Source of the DNA: JAJISK01 sp046759185
GTDB taxonomy: Archaea; Thermoplasmatota; Thermoplasmata; RBG-16-68-12; JAJISG01
Length of the DNA: 64,000 bases
NCBI GenBank assembly: GCA_046759185.1
Contig: JBHIBO010000006.1
Location: forward strand, 9,989-73,988
Direction: 5' to 3'
The notes beneath the pieces are model-generated. The model had not been told where the DNA came from. It was given only the letters and a program-made list of their open reading frames with translations, and ran no database searches. Of this stretch, positions 15,785-23,118 are shown piece after piece. The position numbers and the translations under genes are program-made. Positions within the stretch are counted from its first letter, which is position 1. The number at the start of each line of letters is the position of its first letter.

Positions 15785-16906
15785 TCAATCCCGAGCGGTT
15801 CCGATCCCGGCGAGCCCGTCCTCCACTCCGAGGAGGGTCACCTCGCTCTCGGGGCCCTTGGCGAGGTAGGCCTCGAGGTCCTCCAGGCTAGTCTGGACCT
15901 CCATTCCCTCGCGATACAGCTTGAAGCCAAGGCGTTCGTTGATGGAGAGCATCGGGGCGTTGGAGAACGCGTTCCCCGTTCGGACGATTCGGACCTGGGG
16001 GAACTCCTCGCGGACCCGCAGCAGCATGGCGGCCTTGATCCACTTGCCGAGTCCCCGTCCCCGGTAAGGACGCCGCACCCCCGTCATCCATTGATGAATC
16101 ATCCAGTCCTGCTCCGGGTAGTAACCCATCTCCGTGAGTCCCGAGATGGTGCCGTCCTCCTCCCGGGTCACGGCCGTGAGAAGGGTCCCGCCCGCCTCGG
16201 CGATGCCCGCCTCGTCCTGTCGCCGCCGCTCCGGTGTGAACACCTCATCCCCGAGGTCGAGGTCGTCCCGGGGCATCATGTTCCAGACCTCCGTGAACGC
16301 TCTGCACCATTCCTCCAGCTCTTTATCGTCGATGCGGTTCGTGAACCACGCGAGCTTGGAGCCGGGGGATCGCACGGGGCCCTCGGCCGCCCATTGCTCC
16401 ACCATCGTCCAGTCCACTCGCTCTAAGTCCAACCGACTCTGGCGATCATGCTGTGCATCTTGGGCGCCGACTGCCTTCCAGAAGGCCCGCCCCGACGCCT
16501 CCTCGGCGTACGACATCACGAGGGACTTGTCGTGCTCACGCGCGTAATTGGCCGCCTCTTGGAGGAGCCTCCGACCGATGCCCTGCTGGCGGTAGGAAGG
16601 CAAGAGGGAGATCCAGATCCAGAGAATGTGCTTGTTCTCCTCGTAGCTGGGCCCGTCGGGGCGAGCGAACTCGCGGGTGTGCCAGCCGATCCATTCCTCT
16701 GATCCGTCCAGGTCGATGACGGCGAAGTCAAGCTCCTTCCAGGCGGTATCGGGCCTTCGCTCTCTCGCTTCTACCGTAGCATCCGCTAGCATGGGGTCGT
16801 CGGGATCGGTCTCCGCATGCCGCGTTCGTCGATATTCGTGGTACCGCGCCCATTCCTCTCTCGTTGCCCGCTGGGGGTCGAACGAGACGACTTTGATGCG
16901 AACCAT
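15785..16906 (-). CDS. Tandem GNAT acetyltransferase
   Basis: A 373-residue protein with two GNAT domains. The first (about 1-175) has the acetyl-CoA loop YRQQGIGRRLLQEA near residue 115. The second (about 185-350) has YRGRGLGKWIKAAML near 290, followed by RIVRTGNAFSNAPMLSINERLGFK, a GNAT C-terminal signature. Both P-loops look intact. Double-GNAT proteins acetylate small molecules or antibiotics; the substrate here is unknown. The ATG at 16906 (MVRIKVVSFDP) is preferred to the in-frame start at 16936. The gene is on its own strand unit downstream of the L41e promoter region. Confidence 0.88.
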   Translation of the reverse strand: MVRIKVVSFDPQRATREEWARYHEYRRTRHAETDPDDPMLADATVEARERRPDTAWKELDFAVIDLDGSEEWIGWHTREFARPDGPSYEENKHILWIWISLLPSYRQQGIGRRLLQEAANYAREHDKSLVMSYAEEASGRAFWKAVGAQDAQHDRQSRLDLERVDWTMVEQWAAEGPVRSPGSKLAWFTNRIDDKELEEWCRAFTEVWNMMPRDDLDLGDEVFTPERRRQDEAGIAEAGGTLLTAVTREEDGTISGLTEMGYYPEQDWMIHQWMTGVRRPYRGRGLGKWIKAAMLLRVREEFPQVRIVRTGNAFSNAPMLSINERLGFKLYREGMEVQTSLEDLEAYLAKGPESEVTLLGVEDGLAGIGTARD

Positions 16907-17099
16907 GTCGTTCGGGCCTCCTAGCCGTCCCCTCACGGGTAAGGGCCGCGGGACGCCTCCGGAGTCTGGGGGTTCCTGGGAAATCTTGAAAAGGCGCGAC
17001 CGCCTCGTCTCCCGGGGACCGTCCCCGGAGGATACCGCGGGCTTCCCCGCAGCTGAGGACGGTCTGTCAAGCCATGCCGCGGCCTAGGCGGCCCTGTAC

Positions 17100-17106
17100 T
17101 TATATA
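17100..17106 (+). promoter_or_regulatory. TATA box ahead of rpl41e and tRNA-Trp
   Basis: TTATATA in the context GTACTTATATACTTG gives an expected start near 17130. That is just before an ATG-CCA-TAA mini-frame at 17132 and 46 nt before the L41e start. The tRNA-Trp gene follows only 4 nt after the L41e stop and has no box of its own, so both may be on one transcript. Confidence 0.6.
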
Positions 17107-17175
17107 CTTGCCTCCTTAGGGACGCCTGGTGATGCCATAAAGCGGGGCTCCCGTGCTTGGAAGAAGCGCGGGAAG

Positions 17176-17244
17176 ATGCGTTGGAAGTGGCGGAAGAAGC
17201 GCATGCGCCGCCGCAAGCGCCAGCAGCGGATGCGCCAACGCTAA
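17176..17244 (+). CDS. rpl41e: Ribosomal protein L41e
   Basis: A 22-residue, extremely basic peptide, MRWKWRKKRMRRRKRQQRMR followed by QR. It aligns closely with L41e of eukaryotes and some archaea (M-R-x-K-W-[RK]-K-K-R-M-R-R-x-K-R). L41e is the smallest ribosomal protein and bridges the two subunits. It falls below common gene-finder length cutoffs. A strong TATA box lies at 17100. Basic residues also continue upstream in frame (RAWKKRGK), but there is no ATG, GTG or TTG for them, so the ATG at 17176 is the sensible start. Confidence 0.85.
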   Translation: MRWKWRKKRMRRRKRQQRMRQR

Positions 17245-17248
17245 CCGT

Positions 17249-17414
17249 GGGGGCATGGGGTAGCCCGGGATCCTGGCGGGCTCCAGTTAACATGGGGATG
17301 AATCGCAACGGGTTTGCTGAGTCGTGATGAATAACTGGAGCGATGACCCGACGGACCTCGGTCCGTCCGTGTAGGCGAAACCCGCTGACGGGGGTTCAAA
17401 TCCCTCTGCCCCCA
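17249..17414 (+). tRNA. tRNA-Trp (CCA) with a 93-nt intron
   Basis: Exon 1 is 17249-17286, the intron 17287-17379 and exon 2 17380-17414. The mature RNA is 73 nt: acceptor GGGGGCA/TGCCCCC, anticodon stem GCGGG/CCCGC, loop C-T-CCA-G-A with anticodon at 17283-17285, T arm GGGGG-TTCAAAT-CCCTC, and discriminator A with no encoded CCA. The intron follows position 37, the canonical archaeal site cut by the splicing endonuclease. It contains a box C/D guide RNA, listed separately, and a hairpin (GACGGAC-CTCG-GTCCGTC). Exact splice positions are inferred from the mature cloverleaf. Confidence 0.9.
17295..17346 (+). ncRNA. Intron-encoded box C/D methylation guide for tRNA-Trp
   Basis: Boxes in order: C GGGATGA (17295-17301, one mismatch), D' CTGA (17317-17320), C' GTGATGA (17324-17330) and D ATGA (17343-17346, one mismatch). 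Guide 1 ends CGGGTTTG; its fifth base before D' (G17312) pairs with C17381, tRNA position 39. Guide 2 TAACTGGAGC pairs over ten bases with 17280-17289, and its fifth base before D (G17338) pairs with C17283, position 34 of the anticodon. Both registers obey the N-plus-five rule. This matches the tRNA-Trp intron of Haloferax and Pyrococcus, which directs 2'-O-methylation at 34 and 39. Confidence 0.85.
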
Positions 17415-17426
17415 CTCCTCCAGGCC

Positions 17427-17687
17427 TCACCGGTCCTTTCGACTTGTCTGGGAGCGGTCAAGACGCGCTCCGTTGAACCCGTTCCAGCGTTCCAGGTGCT
17501 TCTTCAAACGCGACAGTCCGGGGTGGTGTCGGTCCAAGAACTCAACCTTTCTCAGATACCAGACGGCGTGCTTGCGGTGGCCCTCCTCCGCGTACAGGGC
17601 TGCCAGGGCCATGAGCGCCTCAGCATCCAGGGGGTCCTCCCGCAGCTTGGCCAAGCACGCCAAGTACGCCGCCGCCTGTTCGTCCAA
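17427..17687 (-). CDS. Small TPR-like protein
   Basis: An 86-residue product with one clear tetratricopeptide-like helix pair: LREDPLDAEALMALAALYAEEGHRKHAVWYLRKVEFLDRHHPG. A C-terminal helix with a basic tail follows. The TTG at 17687 is chosen because the TATA box at 17722-17731 would start transcription near 17700, so the longer frame from 17741 would overlap its own promoter. It is convergent with tRNA-Trp and divergent from the CCA-enzyme gene. Confidence 0.55.
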   Translation of the reverse strand: MDEQAAAYLACLAKLREDPLDAEALMALAALYAEEGHRKHAVWYLRKVEFLDRHHPGLSRLKKHLERWNGFNGARLDRSQTSRKDR

Positions 17688-17721
17688 AGGGTGCCTCCGC
17701 CCCGCACGGGGGGAGGGCCGC

Positions 17722-17731
17722 CTATATACTC
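17722..17731. promoter_or_regulatory. TATA box between divergent TPR-like and cca genes
   Basis: CTATATACT lies between the starts of the two divergent genes. It is well placed for the minus-strand TPR-like gene (start 17687). For cca (start 17798) it would give a leader of about 45 nt. Confidence 0.55.
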
Positions 17732-17797
17732 CACGACACAATTCTCACGAACGGCACAATTGGTCCCATCGGGATGTGAGGCTGAGAAGGACGTCGG

Positions 17798-19153
17798 ATG
17801 AGCCTGGAAGACGAGATCCTGGACGAGATCAAGCCCACCCGCGAGGAGGTCGAGGAGACTCTTCGCATCGCGGAATCTCTCCTTCGCCTTCTCGCCGAAG
17901 ATGCCCGGAAAAAGAAGATTCCCGGGCGGCCCCTTCTCGTGGGGTCCGTCGCCAAGGGAACCTACCTCAAGAACCCCGAGATCGACGCCTTCTTCGCCTT
18001 CCCCCCGGAGACCTCCCGAGCGGACCTCGAGCGGTGGGGTCTCCAATTGGGACAGGTCCTGGACAAACCCACCCTCCGATATGCTGAGCATCCCTACACT
18101 CGAGGAGTCTACCTGGGCCTCGAGGCCGACGTGGTTCCCTGTTACGAGCTCGACCGGCCCTCGGCCCGCATGACGGCGGTGGACCGGACCCCGTTCCACT
18201 ACGAGTACGTGCGCGAACACATGAGCGGGCCTCAGAAGGACCAGGTCCGCCTCCTTAAGCGTTTCATGAAGGGAATCGGCACGTACGGGGCCGAGGCCCG
18301 CGTGCAGGGGTTCTCTGGCTATCTGTGCGAGCTCCTCGTACTCCGGTGGGGCGCCTTCGGAACGGTCCTGGAGGGAGGGGCTCGGTGGCACCCCCCGGTC
18401 ACTCTGGAGCTGGAGACGGAGAGTCACAGAGACTTCGAGGAGCCCTTTGTCTTCGTGGACCCAGTCGACGCGGACAGGAACGCCGCCTCGGCCGTCTCCG
18501 CCCACGCCCTCGCCACCTTCATTCTGGCCGCGAAGGCCTACCGGGATCGTCCCGACCGTCGATTCTTCTTCCCCGAGCCCGTCCGGCCCCTCTCCCTGAC
18601 AGCTCTTCGAAAGGAGCTGCGGAGGCGAGGCACCTCCATCATGGGGATCACCGCCTCGGTGCCGGATTTGTCCGAGGACATCGTCTATCCCCAGCTCCGC
18701 AAGGCAGAGCAGGCCGTCCTGGCCTTCCTCAGAGGGGAGGAGTTCCGCGTCCTGCGTTCGCAGCCCTTCCTCCTCGGGGAAGCGTGGCTCATCCTCCTCG
18801 AGCTCGTGACCGGAGAGCTTCCTCCCGTTCGCAAACACCTCGGACCCCCCACGTGGCTGGACCACGCCGAGGCGTTTCGGGCGAAGTGGGAGGGATCGCC
18901 TCTGCGCGTCGCAGGTCCCTATGTCGAGGGCGAACGGCTCGTGGTGGATGTACGGAGGGAAGAGCCGAAGGCATCGGGGGCCCTGGCGAAAGGCCTCATG
19001 AAACTGAGCCTGGGGAAGAACCTCGACCGAGCCGTCAAGGAGGCCTTTCAGGTATTGGAGGGGGAGGAGGTCGCCCGGGCCGGATACCGAGGGCCCCTCA
19101 CGGAGTTCTTGAGGCGAGACCTGCCGTGGGAGGTCAGGAAGTCGCCACGATGA
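17798..19153 (+). CDS. cca: CCA-adding enzyme (archaeal class I tRNA nucleotidyltransferase)
   Basis: Adds the 3'-terminal CCA to tRNAs, which all three tRNA genes here lack. The 451-residue length fits class I archaeal enzymes. The nucleotidyltransferase motif LLVGSVAKGTYLKNPEIDAFFAF (split here: GSVAKGT, then PEIDAF) carries the E/D-x-D metal ligands near residue 60. EADVVPCYEL near 110 supplies the third carboxylate. VQGFSGYLCELLVLRWGAF near 168 is the conserved central helix. The RNA-binding tail extends to 451. The end overlaps the convergent membrane-protein gene by 20 nt. Confidence 0.95.
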   Translation: MSLEDEILDEIKPTREEVEETLRIAESLLRLLAEDARKKKIPGRPLLVGSVAKGTYLKNPEIDAFFAFPPETSRADLERWGLQLGQVLDKPTLRYAEHPYTRGVYLGLEADVVPCYELDRPSARMTAVDRTPFHYEYVREHMSGPQKDQVRLLKRFMKGIGTYGAEARVQGFSGYLCELLVLRWGAFGTVLEGGARWHPPVTLELETESHRDFEEPFVFVDPVDADRNAASAVSAHALATFILAAKAYRDRPDRRFFFPEPVRPLSLTALRKELRRRGTSIMGITASVPDLSEDIVYPQLRKAEQAVLAFLRGEEFRVLRSQPFLLGEAWLILLELVTGELPPVRKHLGPPTWLDHAEAFRAKWEGSPLRVAGPYVEGERLVVDVRREEPKASGALAKGLMKLSLGKNLDRAVKEAFQVLEGEEVARAGYRGPLTEFLRRDLPWEVRKSPR

Positions 19154-19817
19154 AATCGGAGCTACTCCGATGTCCCGCGCGATCGACGGCATCGATGGTT
19201 AACGTATAGGTGCGCCCAGGCTCGGCGGGGTCTACGGTGAAGGACCATTCCGCCCCGTTCCCCGTGAACGTCATTTGACCACCCGGCTGTTCGCCCCCCC
19301 CGACGACGACGCTGATCCGGACGTCCGCGAGCTGCTGGTTGTCCGTGACGTTGGCGAGCACCTGGAAGCTCGTAGCACCTCCGAGGGAGAGGGCGCTGAA
19401 TTCGTCGGCGGCGAGGTTCACGGGGTCCCCCCCAGGCACGGCGAGGTTGTGGATCACAGGCGGCGAGACGTCGAGGAAGGGAGGGTTGAGGAGGAGGACC
19501 CAGAAGGCAAACCAGGCGAAGAGGTGGATGGCCCCGTTACCGGCCCAGAGCTTCCAATCAAACCTGGACAGGTCAACGCCGGCGAGGGGGTAGACATAGC
19601 GGAGTCCGTAGACGGCCGCGAGACCCAAGAGACCGCCGAGGGAGGCCACGCCCGCGAGGGTGAGCGCCCAGGATGCAAGGGCCACGGCAAAGGCGTACAC
19701 GATCGTAATCATCGCGGCCTTGGCCCCCTCCACCTCCCTCTTCATGAATTCGACTTCGTCGAACTCTGGGGCTTTGAACTCGAACGGTTCCTTCTTCTTC
19801 CGCTTCTTCCGGGCCAA
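19134..19817 (-). CDS. Membrane protein with C-terminal extracellular Ig-like domain
   Basis: A 227-residue protein. A basic N-terminus (MARKKRKKKEPF) is followed by three membrane helices (AAMITIVYAFAVALASWALTLAG, ASLGGLLGLAAVYGLRYVYPLAG, GAIHLFAWFAFWVLLLNPPF). A beta-rich domain from about residue 125 (VLANVTDNQQLADVRISVVVGG, AEWSFTVDPAEPGRTYTLTID, AVDRAGHRS) resembles the Ig/FnIII-like domains of archaeal surface proteins and is probably outside the cell. A second protein with a similar outer domain is encoded at 51730-52287. Function unknown. Confidence 0.75.
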   Translation of the reverse strand: MARKKRKKKEPFEFKAPEFDEVEFMKREVEGAKAAMITIVYAFAVALASWALTLAGVASLGGLLGLAAVYGLRYVYPLAGVDLSRFDWKLWAGNGAIHLFAWFAFWVLLLNPPFLDVSPPVIHNLAVPGGDPVNLAADEFSALSLGGATSFQVLANVTDNQQLADVRISVVVGGGEQPGGQMTFTGNGAEWSFTVDPAEPGRTYTLTIDAVDRAGHRSSSDFIVATS

Positions 19818-19954
19818 ACGCCTTTGGAAGGTAAGTCGGGCTTAAACCCTTTGCCGGGGCCTGGCCAGGGCCGTCGAGGTCCGATCTTCGGGGCCTGCCT
19901 TGAGAGGTTTATACCCCCTCAGGCCCTCCCTCTCGCATCGGCAAGGGGGTGCGC

Positions 19955-20131
19955 ATGGACGAACGGGGGACCGCGGAAGCCTCCTGTCTTCACGAGGAGG
20001 TCGAGTTCTTGGGCGAGGACTCCGGCCGGAATCGGTACTCGCGGTGCCGAGCCTGCGCCTCCATCCTGATCCACGACAACGTCAAGGTCTGGGTCCTCCG
20101 GCCCGGGGGACCCCTTGAACCCCACGAATAA
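19955..20131 (+). CDS. Small zinc-binding-type protein (58 aa)
   Basis: A 58-residue protein with SCLHEEVEFLGEDSGRNRYS then RCRACASILI. The C-x-H at the front and C-x2-C behind are spaced like a small treble-clef or rubredoxin-like zinc site found in many archaeal mini-proteins. The ATG at 19955 is preferred over GTG 19949. A good TATA box (GGTTTATACC) lies at 19904-19913. Function is unknown. Confidence 0.65.
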   Translation: MDERGTAEASCLHEEVEFLGEDSGRNRYSRCRACASILIHDNVKVWVLRPGGPLEPHE

Positions 20132-20188
20132 GTCGGGTATATTCACAGAATTTATGCCCTATTACGATATATACCATATGGGTTCGCC

Positions 20189-21253
20189 ATGGAGAGCCGC
20201 AAAATCCAGAAGGTAGGCGTCTCGACCCTGACCATCTCCCTCCCCAAGGAGTGGACCGAGGCGCAGGAGCTGCAGAAGGGCGATCAGGTCTTTCTCGAGC
20301 GTGAAGGGGACTCCCTCCGGCTGTTGGCGCCGGACGGTGCGCGCCGGAGGCTCGAGCGCCCCACACCCGACTACATTATCGACGCCGAGGCGATGGCGGA
20401 GCCGGGGATGCTCAGCCGTGTCGTGGTTGGGAACTACGTCCTGGGGCGCGAGCGGCTGGTCATCCGGTCGTCCACCCGTCTGAGCAGCGCCCACCTCGAG
20501 GAGCTGCGCGAGGTGGTTCGGCGCCTCATGGGCCTGGGCATCCTCGAGGAGACGGGGCGTCAAGCGGTCCTTCAGTGCTCCATCGAGCCCTCTAAGTTCC
20601 CCATGGACTCCCTGATCAAGCGACTCTACAACCTGGGGAAGACGATGCTCCATGACGCCGTGGAGGCCCTCGTCACCCAGGACAGGTCCCTCGCCGAGGA
20701 CGCCCTCCGGCGCGAGGACGACGCGGACATGATCTATTGGCTCCTGGTCCGATTGGTCCTCTCTGCGCAGCAGGACGACTCACTCGTCACGAAGCTGGGC
20801 ATGGAGAACCGGCTGAACAACGCCGGGTACCGCCTCATCGCCAAGGAACTCGAGACCGTGGCCGACTGCGCGGCCACGGTAGCCAACGCGGTCCTGCACC
20901 TCCTGGATGAGGAGGCAAAGATCCCGCCACGCATCCTCGGCTCCTTGGCGGACCATGCCCAGGGGGCCGCAGGGCTTTACGGAGATGGGCTGGCTGCCCT
21001 CATCACTCGCGACTTGAAGCTCGCCAACCGGACCGCGGATGCGAGTCGGGAGCTCGAGGGACGCCTGGCCGACTTCATGACACACGTGTTTGGACAGGTC
21101 CGGAAACCGGAGACTCTAGTCGACCTGAGGACCATCGTGGGCAACCTCTCTCGCATCTGTGAGTACTCCCACTCCATCTCCAACATTGCCTTCAATCGTT
21201 ACCTCGAGCGGTCGACGGCCCTCTGTCGCGCTGTCGTGCCTGAAGAGGCCTGA
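20189..21253 (+). CDS. phoU: AbrB-PhoU fusion regulator
   Basis: A 354-residue protein. Residues 1-45 are an AbrB-type DNA-binding hairpin (KVGVSTLTISLPKEWTEAQELQKGDQVFLE). Two PhoU helical domains follow at about 125-220 and 235-335, with the E-x-x-D metal-site pattern in ALRREDDADMIYWLLV and LETVADCAATVANAV. Archaeal AbrB-PhoU proteins are thought to couple phosphate-transport state to transcription, but target genes are not known here. AT-rich boxes lie upstream near 20138-20145 and 20165-20175. No Pst or Pit transporter is beside it. Confidence 0.88.
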   Translation: MESRKIQKVGVSTLTISLPKEWTEAQELQKGDQVFLEREGDSLRLLAPDGARRRLERPTPDYIIDAEAMAEPGMLSRVVVGNYVLGRERLVIRSSTRLSSAHLEELREVVRRLMGLGILEETGRQAVLQCSIEPSKFPMDSLIKRLYNLGKTMLHDAVEALVTQDRSLAEDALRREDDADMIYWLLVRLVLSAQQDDSLVTKLGMENRLNNAGYRLIAKELETVADCAATVANAVLHLLDEEAKIPPRILGSLADHAQGAAGLYGDGLAALITRDLKLANRTADASRELEGRLADFMTHVFGQVRKPETLVDLRTIVGNLSRICEYSHSISNIAFNRYLERSTALCRAVVPEEA

Positions 21254-21300
21254 CCCGGACTCAAAAAGGGTTAAATCACCCGAGTCGGGTCTCGCCCTTC

Positions 21301-21576
21301 ATGGCAGACAAGGGACGAACCGAGATTCCGAAGCGCGCCATCGCCTTTTTCGTGGCCATCGGCATCCTTCTACTCTGGCTCGGACTCCTCCTAATCACGT
21401 TGAACGGAACGACCCTCCGCGATGCCGGTGTAATTCTCGGCATCACGGGGGCACTCTTCGCCTTCGTCGTCGCCCTCGGGGGAGCCCTGGGCAGCAAGCG
21501 AACAACGGACTACCAGAATCTCGGACTCCTCATCGTGGCGGCAGCCCTACTCCTGGTGGCCGTAGGCCTGGTGTAG
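21301..21576 (+). CDS. Small two- to three-helix membrane protein
   Basis: A 91-residue protein with a short charged N-terminus and three hydrophobic helices (AIAFFVAIGILLLWLGLLLITL, AGVILGITGALFAFVVALGGALG, LGLLIVAAALLLVAVGLV). No family is recognised. A GGGTTAAATCACC box at 21267-21279 sits 22-34 nt before the ATG, giving a near-leaderless transcript. It is convergent with the PRPP synthetase gene, with only 3 nt between stop codons. Confidence 0.65.
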   Translation: MADKGRTEIPKRAIAFFVAIGILLLWLGLLLITLNGTTLRDAGVILGITGALFAFVVALGGALGSKRTTDYQNLGLLIVAAALLLVAVGLV

Positions 21577-21579
21577 CCC

Positions 21580-22434
21580 CTAGCTGAGTTCCTGAAGACC
21601 CTGGGCGACCTCCGGGGCGACCGAGACCGCGCTGTACTCGCTCGAGACGGTGTCCGTGGCCACCACTGTCCCGAAGACGTTGAGACGCTCCTTCGCCCCG
21701 CCTACAAAGAGTCCATGAACGCAACCCGCGACGAGGGCCTTGGAGCCTTGATCCTTGACGATCCGCGCGGCGCTGACCATGGTGCCGCCCGTGGACACGA
21801 CGTCGTCCACGATGGCGACGTGGCGACCCTGGACCTCCAGGGCCTTCTCTTCCGTCTCGACCGTCCAGCTGTCGAGCCGCTCCTTCTTCAGGTAGTCCCA
21901 CGGGATCTGCATGAGGTCGCCGACCGTCTGAGCGTGACGCGCCGCGTTCTCGTCCGGTGCTAGGACCATTTCCACCCCCAGTTCTTCGAAACGTCGCGCG
22001 AGGGCAGGCATGCCGGTGACGTCGAGGGCCGGGATGTCGAAGTAGTCCATCACGCGCTCGTTGTGTACGTCCACCGTGACCAAAGCGTCCGCACCAAGCT
22101 CCAGGCGCTTTGCCACCGCCCGGGAGCTGATGGCCTCTCCGGGTTGGAACCGTTTGTCCTGTCGGCCGTACCCGAAGTATGGGACCACCACCGTAACGCG
22201 GCCTGGGGCGGCATCTCCGAGGGCGTCCTGCAGGAGGAAGAGCTCGAGAAGCTTGTCGTTGGGATAGGTCGTCTGGACCAGGGCGAGCTCCTCTCCCGCC
22301 ACCTCGTCTGGCACGCGCACGTGAAGCTCCCCATCGGCAAACGTCCGGACCTCTGCGACGACGAGATCGGCGGAGAGCTTCCGGGCCAGCTCCCTTGCCA
22401 GCGGGACCGAGGCAGAGCCGCTCACGACCTTCAC
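21580..22434 (-). CDS. prs: Ribose-phosphate pyrophosphokinase
   Basis: Makes PRPP from ribose 5-phosphate and ATP for nucleotide, histidine and cofactor synthesis. The 284-residue length is the archaeal class. Visible landmarks are VRTFADGELHVRVPDEV near residue 30, VVVPYFGYGRQDKRFQPGE (catalytic region) near 85, VTVDVHNERVMDYF near 125, and the PRPP loop HVAIVDDVVSTGGTMV near 205. The GTG start at 22434 begins MKVVSGSAS, where the family starts. A methyltransferase gene lies 31 nt upstream on the same strand. Confidence 0.95.
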   Translation of the reverse strand: MKVVSGSASVPLARELARKLSADLVVAEVRTFADGELHVRVPDEVAGEELALVQTTYPNDKLLELFLLQDALGDAAPGRVTVVVPYFGYGRQDKRFQPGEAISSRAVAKRLELGADALVTVDVHNERVMDYFDIPALDVTGMPALARRFEELGVEMVLAPDENAARHAQTVGDLMQIPWDYLKKERLDSWTVETEEKALEVQGRHVAIVDDVVSTGGTMVSAARIVKDQGSKALVAGCVHGLFVGGAKERLNVFGTVVATDTVSSEYSAVSVAPEVAQGLQELS

Positions 22435-22465
22435 AGGACGACCCGTGGGGAGAAAGGGTCCGTAA

Positions 22466-23068
22466 TTATAGGTTGCTTCGGGGGTTCGGGTTCCCCCTGT
22501 CGGACCTCAGGCGTAGCCCGTAGACGGTGATGTCCTCGAAGAAGAGAGCCTCCGTCGCCAACTCTTCCGTCTTGAAGGCAGTCCGTGCCACGCGGAGGCC
22601 TTCTCGGTTCTGAGCGGACAGGAGCAGGTACATGACCCCCCCTTCGGCCAGGTACCCGGGTGCATCACGGAGGAAGCGGAGTACGACCTCGTCGCCACCC
22701 ATCCCCCCGCTCCACGCATGGTCGAGCCACTCGCCCCGGGGGTTGAGAGGAAGGTAGGGAGGATTGAACGCGATGACATCGAAGGACCCATGGAGCCCTT
22801 GGAAGAGATCTGCACGGATGACATGGAGGGGCAGGCCGTTCCGCTGGGCGTTGGCTCGGGCGAGGGACACGGCGAACGGGCTGATGTCCGTGGCCACGGT
22901 CCGAACGGCCCGGGCTGCATGGAGGGCAATGAGGCCTGTGCCCGTCCCGATTTCCAGGAAGGAGGAGGTTTGCGCGATGTCAATCGCACGAAGGAGGAGG
23001 TAGCTGTCTTCCGCGGGGCGGTAGACTTGGTTATCCTCCTTGACATGGATTGCGGGGTCCAGCTCCAC
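22466..23068 (-). CDS. HemK/Mtq2-like methyltransferase
   Basis: A 200-residue class I methyltransferase. The order is VYRPAEDSYLLLRAID (family N-terminal signature), SAM motif I LEIGTGTGLIAL, and the catalytic FNPPYLP near residue 105, which marks enzymes methylating amide or amine nitrogen of glutamine, adenine or similar groups. Short archaeal members correspond to Mtq2, which modifies aRF1 at its GGQ motif and acts with Trm112. Release-factor methylation is therefore likely but not shown. It is probably co-transcribed with prs. Confidence 0.85.
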   Translation of the reverse strand: MELDPAIHVKEDNQVYRPAEDSYLLLRAIDIAQTSSFLEIGTGTGLIALHAARAVRTVATDISPFAVSLARANAQRNGLPLHVIRADLFQGLHGSFDVIAFNPPYLPLNPRGEWLDHAWSGGMGGDEVVLRFLRDAPGYLAEGGVMYLLLSAQNREGLRVARTAFKTEELATEALFFEDITVYGLRLRSDRGNPNPRSNL

Positions 23069-23118
23069 GTCATTCCAGCTCGGCCAAGGTTCATAACAGT
23101 TCCTCGCCTGGTTTTGAC

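Noticed and set aside
17552..19192. 546-codon minus-strand open frame across the CCA-enzyme gene
   Set aside because: It is antisense to a well-supported gene and its product is low-complexity Gly/Arg/Glu-rich, a common GC-rich shadow.
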